Shown: piece by piece, positions 28,901-37,900 of the stretch
Position numbering within the stretch: the first letter of the stretch is position 1
Layout: each line of letters opens with the position of its first letter
DNA from: Stichopus chloronotus
Taxonomy: Eukaryota > Echinodermata > Holothuroidea > Aspidochirotida > Stichopodidae
NCBI GenBank assembly: GCA_021234535.1
Contig: CM037832.1
Location: 2,897,359 to 2,961,358 of the forward strand
Reading direction: 5' to 3'
Length of the DNA: 64,000 bases
The notes under the pieces: generated by a model
What the model was told of the DNA's origin: nothing
The model's input: only the letters and a program-made list of their open reading frames with translations
Database searches by the model: none
Position numbers and translations under genes: made by a program

Positions 28901-31900
28901 CAAAAAAAAATGAAGGAAAAAAAGAAATAACATAAAAAATGTTCTAAATCAATTGGGACTTTAACACAAAAATGTATGCTCATTAATTTCACATACTGTA
29001 GGAGACCATTTTATTTTCATGCACAAGGATGACACAAACAGACCACACGACCAAATCAGAGATGGCTGTTGACTGTGAAGCTTGCAGCTGATCGACTTTG
29101 ACTTCATTTTCTCTGCATTCTCTCAGACCATGGTAATTGAAAAAAAAGTTAATGCAGATTGGACCTAGCGCAAGTTGTACAGCTAGCCCGTGTTGGTTAA
29201 TCTCATTCCAAAAGGTTGGCACCTGAGTTGCCCCCACCAACATGCCGTTTGTCGTTGACGTCGGCAGTGAAGGAGATATTAACAATGAGGTATTCAAATT
29301 AACTTCAATTAGATAATTCCAAAACAAACTCCATGCTTGAACTTATTTGCCTCCAATATGGTATCCTTTGTTGTCATTGTGAAATGATGAAATCAAAGTC
29401 CTTTACACTGGACTCTATTCAAATTTGTCAGAATTTTGAAAATTTTGCCCACTGGACCAGAGCATGAACCCCTTCATTATTGTTATTGTCGGTGAATGAA
29501 AAACATCTGCTCGGTCGAAAGAACAGAAATAGGAAGGCCGTCAAAAGCCGTCGAAATTTCAAAATGAATTTGCATTGCAAGTTATGGTGGCAGTTGTCCC
29601 ACAAACTGTCGTTGGTTTCAGGTTCCAAGGGCATTTTACAAGATGAAGTAATTTAGTAACTGAGAATGAACCACTGTTGGAGGAAATTTTTTTTGTCTTT
29701 CTTACGTTTCATTTAATTTTCCTTCAACAACCGGTTTGTATTTACATGTCATAATTACGAATTGTTTTATATTTCTTTTATTTCTTTTCTAACTTTTAAA
29801 GTCTCTTAAATTGTACAGAGGGCCTCGGGGAAGATTAGCTTTGGCTAACCGAGTCTTACCCTCTTTTATAAAGTTTAAATAAATAAATAAAATAAATAAA
29901 AAAATCGACCTTGCCAGAGCTCAGGGTAAAACATTGTAGACTGTGTGCAGTTGATATGCCCACTGGTCCCTAAAGTTAACCTTGCCAAAGGCAGATTGCT
30001 TTTTCAGAGCCAAGGCAAAGACACCAGTGAAGCAAGGAGCTTCTCCGGCTGATCCAGTGTTCGCACTAGACAGTGGGATTGCTGAATTCCCACAAGTTGA
30101 TCAGTCCTCCTGCACTACTGTTTTGCATTTGCAGAAATTTCCTACCAAAAAAAGTTCCTAAGGTCAGCGTAAATTTGATATGTCTATGGATTAGCAAAAC
30201 TGTCTAATGACAAGCAAAATCTTTCATGTGAACAATTTGTCTCTGCTTACAAGAAGAATATCAAATATATGAGTCGCAAAAGATAATAATAAAGTCATAA
30301 AGAAAGTACATGTTGTTAACTTTACAGTTATTAATCTCACAGAAAACTGTCATAACACACATTGTCAAGTTAGAATATCCTTTTATGTTCATGTAAAAAC
30401 TTTGCCCATTTTTCTCACATTTTGGGCCAAAAGCTTTTGAGAGTTGGGAAATTTCCCCACCCATGGTTTGATCCTGGTGGGAACCCTGTGATGAACACTG
30501 CACAGGTTAACTCACCGTATGTTCCCCACCACAGATCTACTGACAGTTTTGAGAGAACTCCATTGTCTCCTTTTACAATGTGACGTGATTTTGATGAAAG
30601 AAGCAGCCGTTCTTTTCGACCAATTATTCCATCATCAAGCAAATCGTCCTAGGTGTGGCTCTGTTTAGGGCCATTGAAAGGATGTACACGAGCTCAAAAA
30701 ATGTGGTTGACATCTGTGCAGCTGGAAAACGATTCATTCATGGCAAAATTGCTAAAAAGGAGATGTGCTCATCTTTTCCCTCGTAAGGGACAGTGATGAT
30801 GACCCATACATTTTCTCCATCTAATCATACCTATGCAAGCAATGCTAAACAAAGTTAAAGGGAATGGCAACTTAAGAAGAAAATTGATATTTACAAAAAG
30901 TAGAGAAATTCTTCTATCTTTTTTTTTCTGGTGATAACCATATCTCAAATGGCATGATATGTTTGGAAGTTTATTTTGAAGGATTAATGGTTTCAAACTG
31001 GCAAAATGCATTGTGGGAAATTTGTGATGTCACACATGCACAACTGCTCCCCCCAGAAGTGCCTGGATTTCAGGGAGTACAAAGGCACGTATTTCTATTT
31101 ACATTCAAATTGGGCAGATTCAGATCACTTAAATTTACCACAGTGGTAAAGTATTTTTTCTTAACTAGGAAAAACAATTTTTTTTTTAATTGAAAAAATA
31201 ATTTTTTCTCAGTAAAGGAATAACTACCACATCCCCCACTGGCCATCCTTTTGATGTTTCCTTCTGATGACCTACCTCAATTATAATAGCCATGGGCGCA
31301 TTGGGAGCAGCCTTGGACGTCTGTACGGCACCTCCACCTGGCCAACAAGACCAAAAAAGAATGAAATGATAATCTTGTTCAAATTTTGCTATGATCTGGA
31401 ATGATCTTTGAATACTACACAAAAGTTTCCTGGCCAAAAATTTCTGAAATGTATCAAAAATTTACAAATGGTGTACAAACTGGGTTTCAAAAGCAACCAG
31501 CCCAAGACATACTAAGGAGACCGACAAGGAAAAGAGAAAATGCAACATATATCCTAAATTGTCGATAGCATGTAAAAAAACCAATGAAATACCTTTTAAT
31601 GAGATCTTTGACAGCATATCAAACATGAAGAAGAAGAAGAGCAATTTTAAAGTAATTTTAGTCAAAAACAAAGAGTAAAACTTAGGGAAGGATCTCTCTT
31701 TGAAATTTGACAGCTGCCATTCTTCTTGTACACACTATGATTGTAAAATATGTCCATTACTCTTGAAATAAATTTGCAGGGAACAAAAAATAGCAAGCAA
31801 CATGGAATGTCCCCATAACTAACATACAGGCTGCATAATTCAACTCTCAACAGTGACTGTTTAACCTGTGTCTACCATCATAATACGACCGTAACAGGTT

Positions 31901-34900
31901 TCCTGCACCTTTAATACGGAAATTAAAATTTCACGCCTTTTCATGACTTAAACTGATTGCTTGACGACCAAACATGCAAGAATTTGATCAATCAATAATA
32001 GCACAAAGTAACTTCTTTTGGCTCCAAAAACTAAAATCGGATGTCTGTTCTAACTTTCATGACTCGTGTGTCATTTTTTACCGAATTTCATCGACTTCTT
32101 CCAGACCTGGAAAGTTAAATGCAAACAAAATTTGATGATTTTTTTCATGACTTTTACAAGCTGTGGGAAAAAGCTGACAATCCCTTGCTGATCCACAGAG
32201 CTGCAGGATCTCTACAGGTTCAGCAGTTGCAATGTATAAACTAAGGAGCATTCACTGAGCTGAGAGGAGTCAAAATCGTACCAACATTAGGAGAGGCCTT
32301 CACGCAACGAGGATCCGCATCCGAGAGACCCACATACCCGTCCTGATGAAAGACAATGAAATAGAGAGATGGATAGTTTGCTATTAAACTGACATTAACC
32401 GTGACAAATTCACTGCATTGAAGTTTAAAACAAATTTGCATTATTCAGGGGGACACAAATTTGTATTTCGCAATCCAAAGGGAGGCATCAGACGTGGACC
32501 AGACGATTGGTAGAGATGCTTGTGCCAGATACAGTATGCAAAGGACGATTGCGTATCGTCAATCCACACACAAATACAAAATCTTGCGGCGGGCAAGGTG
32601 GTAGTGGAAACCCCCGTTTGGAGTGCTGGAAATGGCATGAGAAACATTGAACGAAGAAACAAGAATGAAAAACAATAGACAAGACTCTACAGAGTTTATT
32701 CTCTTTGAAGACTAAAAGTAAAATGATAATTAATAAACCTGGATCACACATCCTCTATGGTCTTGGCTACTATCCATTGGAAGCCATTTATCCCTTCTCT
32801 TATACACATTCTTTGAAATTCCTGTTCAGTTTAAGAGCACTCATCTGTGTACGCAAAGAATTAATTTCCTTAAATATGACAGGATCCTTTGGTAAGACTT
32901 TTACTGTACACATTCCTCAAACATTTCACTTCTTTGCACCATATAGACCTAGTCGTTGCTTACAACAAGAGCAGCAACTACGCAGTAGCTCATACTACAA
33001 AGTACTATAAACTAGAACAGCCACTAGTACACCCACCGTGCTAACAAAGAGAGGGATGGGGAGAGGGATATAATGGGGTGTCCCCCCTTCCCCTTGCACC
33101 ACTTGAATACCTTTGGGTATTTTTTGTGTTCAAGAAGGGGGGGTCAGATGCAAAATGTTCCAAGAGTTTGTTTGCTTTTCCTAGTCAAATTTTTTTTCCT
33201 AAAATTTCCATTCATTTGCTCAATTTTCTCAGTTTTGGATCAAACTTTTGAAGTACATTCTTTACCAAATACATTTTTCAATACTCTTCCAACAACGTTT
33301 TTGCATGCGATTACAAACTGTGTCACATGCCACGAGTGGTGTTTGCACCAACACTTGAGAAAGCCCTATTCAACAGTTGCTCTCTCATCGTCTCTTGAAA
33401 CGATGATGACCTCATCAAACCCTGCAAAACTTGGGACAATTTCACACTTCCCTCTTAAACGCCATCAGTTCACGATACAGTGGATGGATGCCACTACAGA
33501 CCTCCCTGTGATCGAGAAAATCCTCTGACAGAACGGCAACATTTTGTGACTGGACAATTGCCATGGGGACAATTTTCCCAAAAAAATGCCCCCTTCAGAA
33601 AACCTCCCCCCACCCTCATCCCAAACCCCAACTGCTTAATCTCACCCGATCAATTCCCAACCTGGGGAATTCCACTTAGGAGAACCTCCCTGACAGTTCC
33701 TTCATGAAAAGGGTTACGGGTATGGAAAGAGGGCAATTTGTCAAGCCGGAATTCTACAAGGGGGAATTGTCTGGGAACGCAGCGTTTTATCTTTCATGGA
33801 TGAAATGCTGTTACGGGAGAAGAAAAAAGGTATTGGAACAAACTTTCCACAACTTGCTATTGTTTTGTCTTCTTTTTGTTTGGTTTGTGTACTTTTAAAC
33901 AATGAACCATGAACATTAACATCCTTTGTTCTAGATTTTGACTGCAAGCACTGGCAATTTTGAAATTAGTTTGTAAGTTTTGATGGGAAACCTTTTGAAG
34001 AAGATCATTTGATATGCTCCTTGAGATGCCAAATAGGATTTTAATTCCCTTTGTTGTATTTTCTTTAATACTCCTCAATGAAAGACACATGTGCCTGGAT
34101 GAAAACTGATCACCTAAAGTTTAAAAAAGGGATACAGTTTGTTAATTTTTCTGTCTCATGCCTGTAGAAGGCTGCACACGTCATCTTGTTGGGGGGAAAG
34201 CAACTTCAGGACAAAACTAGGCCGGCCCTCTTGACTAAAAGGACAAGGAACCCAGTAGCTTCTGGCAAAGGGGAATTTGTTACGAAATAAGCAAACCCGT
34301 AACAGTTTCTTCATTTGCATCTTTCTTGATCAATGACAGAGATATCCGCAGACTGGCTCTATTGATTTAATTCCCCTTGATAACGAGTGCAATTCAGTAT
34401 CTCTGTCATATTGCACGAAGGTGTGCTATGTTTGACTCCAAATTATGCATTCAGTTCAGATGGAGAATATTTTCTACAGATCCCGTTATCTTGTGACCAA
34501 CAATTCGCCCAGTCGGGGTGAGGGAGACGCAGGAACGAAGAAAAAAAAACAAAACTCTTGGCAAACACAGCTGCAGAGATTGGTATTTTGTTGTGGGGTG
34601 GTCTTATAAATGAAGGTTAACAGAAATGAAAACAAAGAGATATATTACATATATTACTTTTGCTTACACAAGAATGTCATTTAAGTTCATGTTACACAAG
34701 AGGCCATACTCCAGAAATTAGGCAGAGAAGACTATTTTTGAACTGAAAAAATCTCCAATTTGTTTGATGTTATCTGGCTGACTACTAGTCTGCATTTACT
34801 TTGTTTGTGCACAAATTAAAAAAGAAATCTAAAAAATTTAGGACAAACCAATGTTTTTCTTAAACACCAACCATCAGGTTAGAATGAGCAAGTATGTCGA

Positions 34901-37900
34901 TAGAAAGACCAAGGAATGCACAGCGGATTTCAATCTACGTACTGTTGCAAGACGTTACAGATAGTGAGGAAATTGTTTATCATCTTGTTGAAAATCCTCA
35001 TTGTTTGAAACTTACAGGGAGGGGAGTTTTAGAGAAAACAGTGTTCCATGCATTGAGACAAAGTCAAAAGTGAAGGGGGGAGGGGGGAGGGAGATAGGCT
35101 GGGAGAACAAAAATATTTATTACATGTTTTTAGTGAACAGTGATAGTGAGTGAAAGATAACAGATGACAAAAGTAACAATGTCAAAAAAAAAAGACTTAA
35201 TTGATCTTGCTTGAAAGATATCAAAATGGTGCATTAATCATGACTGTCACTGTTTTTTCTAGAAGCTTTTTTTTTTTGACTGAGCTGAAAATGAAACCCA
35301 AGTTATAAAAATGGGGATAAAAAATGTAAGTCACAGATGGCATAGAGAATCAAACGTTGCTTCAGTTTAGGTGGGGGCAGCATTTCCTGAGAACAAGTCA
35401 ATGCACAATAAAGATAAATTTGTCGTCTTTTGCCCTATTTCTCTGCCAAGTTTGTACTTCTTTCACACTAGCAAATTATACTTAACGCATCACTGCAAAA
35501 ATGGCAAAAAAAAAAAGAAAAGGGCAAAACATCAGGAGACCATCTCTTTCCAAACTTTGTAGATGTGGAAGAGAGTTGGCTGGTGGAACCAGATAGCAAA
35601 TTCAGAGTTACAATGGTTGGGATGGGTAGCTCAGCAAAGTGATGCAATGGACGAAAAGTATGGTTAAAGAGGAAGAGAAATAAACTCCAACCTTGGCAGG
35701 TATATATGGGAGAGAAAATTCTCTTCTGCTTTCACTCTTTAACAGAACAGCAGTGGCCTGGTGAAGCAAACACTCACAACCTTGAGTCTTAGACGACAAA
35801 AATTATTAAAACACAGACTCCCTCGGGCTATTCAGATAAACTCCCTGATGAGGCATGTTAAAACAAAATTGGTAAACATAATGATGCATGTTTAACTCTG
35901 CAAACTTTCACAAGCAGATAAAAAAAAATTAAGTAAGACTTTTCACTGTTCAAGACCTTTCACTTTTCAAGACCTTTCACTGTTCAAGATCTTCCACTAT
36001 TCAAAATTTGGGCTCTGAAACAATCCCTTGGCCAAACTGCAGCATTTCCTGCAGAGTGCAGGTTTTACTTTTCGTTCATAACTGCTGCGATAAACAAAAG
36101 CACCGAATAAGAAGTGGAAAAGGTACTCACTGGAGGTGGATGCTTGAATCTGAAGGAACCAAAGTTAAACTTCATCTCTGCATTCTGAGGGTGAAGGAAA
36201 GATTAGACAGATATACAGACAGACATATGACACACACACAAGCTGCAAAATAATATGACGAGATAGCGCAAACTTTCTACCGGGGGGCTGCAGAGATTTC
36301 CCTTTCAAATCAAGAAGTCACCACCGATGTAAGGCAACTCTCAGGATACGTAATGAAGTCATCAATACCAGGGTAAAATGTTACCTAGGTGAGATGGTAG
36401 CTTCCAAAGATAGAAGGGTGTGGAAGGTCTTGAGAATATGTCAGAATACTTAACCACCATGTAAAAAAAATATTATCAAGGAGAAGGTCAACATCGTCGA
36501 AACCAAAATGCTGAAAACATTGAAACGTGTACTCACAGTCACACAGAGGGAACTTTGCAGAATTAATCTGCCAAATTGCTTCACCCTTCAGAAGTTATGG
36601 TTTTAACATTTAGATGGTACCAATCAGACTGGGGAAGCTGCCGTCTTAAATAGCTGTATTATTAATGTAATTGGTAGGAAACCTGAATGAAGGTGACCCT
36701 GGCTAAAAAATACTTCAGGTGGGAGGGGGGGCTATACCCTATCCTTGCCACCATTCCTGGTAACTTCTTCCTTGATGTGGCCTTAGATCAAGAATGCTTG
36801 TACCTCATAAATCAGAATGGTATAGTCCACTGGTGACGGTGCATCAGAATGGTGCAGTCCAGTGGTCAAAGTTCATCGCTATGGTGCGGCCTATGAACAG
36901 ATCAAGGTCCACCCACACGGCAGTCTAGCGGCTCTTGCGCCTTGCAGGATGAGCTCTTCCTCATAAGTGATTGACTTTGAATTTTCAACCAGTCACAAAA
37001 ATCAATCCATTCCTTTTTTTTTTCCTGTCACTATACTTGCGATGAACTCTAACGACCAGCGACTTACAAAAATCTGATGGAAAACAGCATCTCCGTGTTA
37101 CCATTTAGGTCTTTAAAGTGTCAGATAATGATTCCAAAGTTGGATGCACAGGATTAGTTTCAGACAATGAAACTCAATATGAATAAAATGAACACATAAT
37201 TTTTATCAATCAATCTCAGAAAAAACCAGAAAGCCCGAAGGCATTGTGGTTCTGATGATTCAATAAGTATTTTGAATCTGACATATTGCATAAGGTAAGG
37301 ACACATTGACCCCAAATGACCTTTGATCTAAAACAAAAACTAAAAGCTCTTTGTACTCAATAAGCTACATGCGCATAACATATATGAAATTTGTCCAAGC
37401 TTCCCTTCTTGAAATATCAAATTTACAAGGTCTTCCCTGTTTAATCTCAGTTGACCCCAAGTGATCTTTTACCTCCACATAAAGCAATAGGCTTCTAGTA
37501 CTTAATAAGGTACACCTACTGATCAAATATGAGATGTGTCGAAGTTTTCCTTCTTGATCATGTTTACAAGGTTTCCACTATCTCATCCCTATTGACCCAA
37601 AATGACCTTTGACCTCCACCAAAAACAAAAGGTTTCTGTTACACGATAAGGTAAACTTACATACCAAACATAAGATCTGGTCAAGCTTCACTTCTTGAGA
37701 TATTGCGTTTACAATGTAGGCATCAAAACAAACACACATACACACCCACATGTCATCATGAATGCAAAGGTTACGATTATGACAGCAACCAAAAAATGAA
37801 GGGGAGAGTGATTCTTTACCAAGCAATTAAGCTTACAGAGTGACTCACCTTTAAGACAACAGCTGCAAAGAAAACCTGCTTCAGAAGATGACCTGGTATG

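Larger units (their letters stand above)
32343..36130. other. large DDX1 intron (exons 3-4)
   Basis: 3.8 kb. The 151-codon open frame at 33073-33528 partly runs into the foldback element and shows no domain. Otherwise only low-complexity tracts. Confidence 0.65.

Noticed and set aside
33073..33528. 151-codon plus-strand open frame
   Set aside because: Hydrophobic, codon use like random AT-rich DNA, no domain, and lies within a DDX1 intron next to the foldback element.
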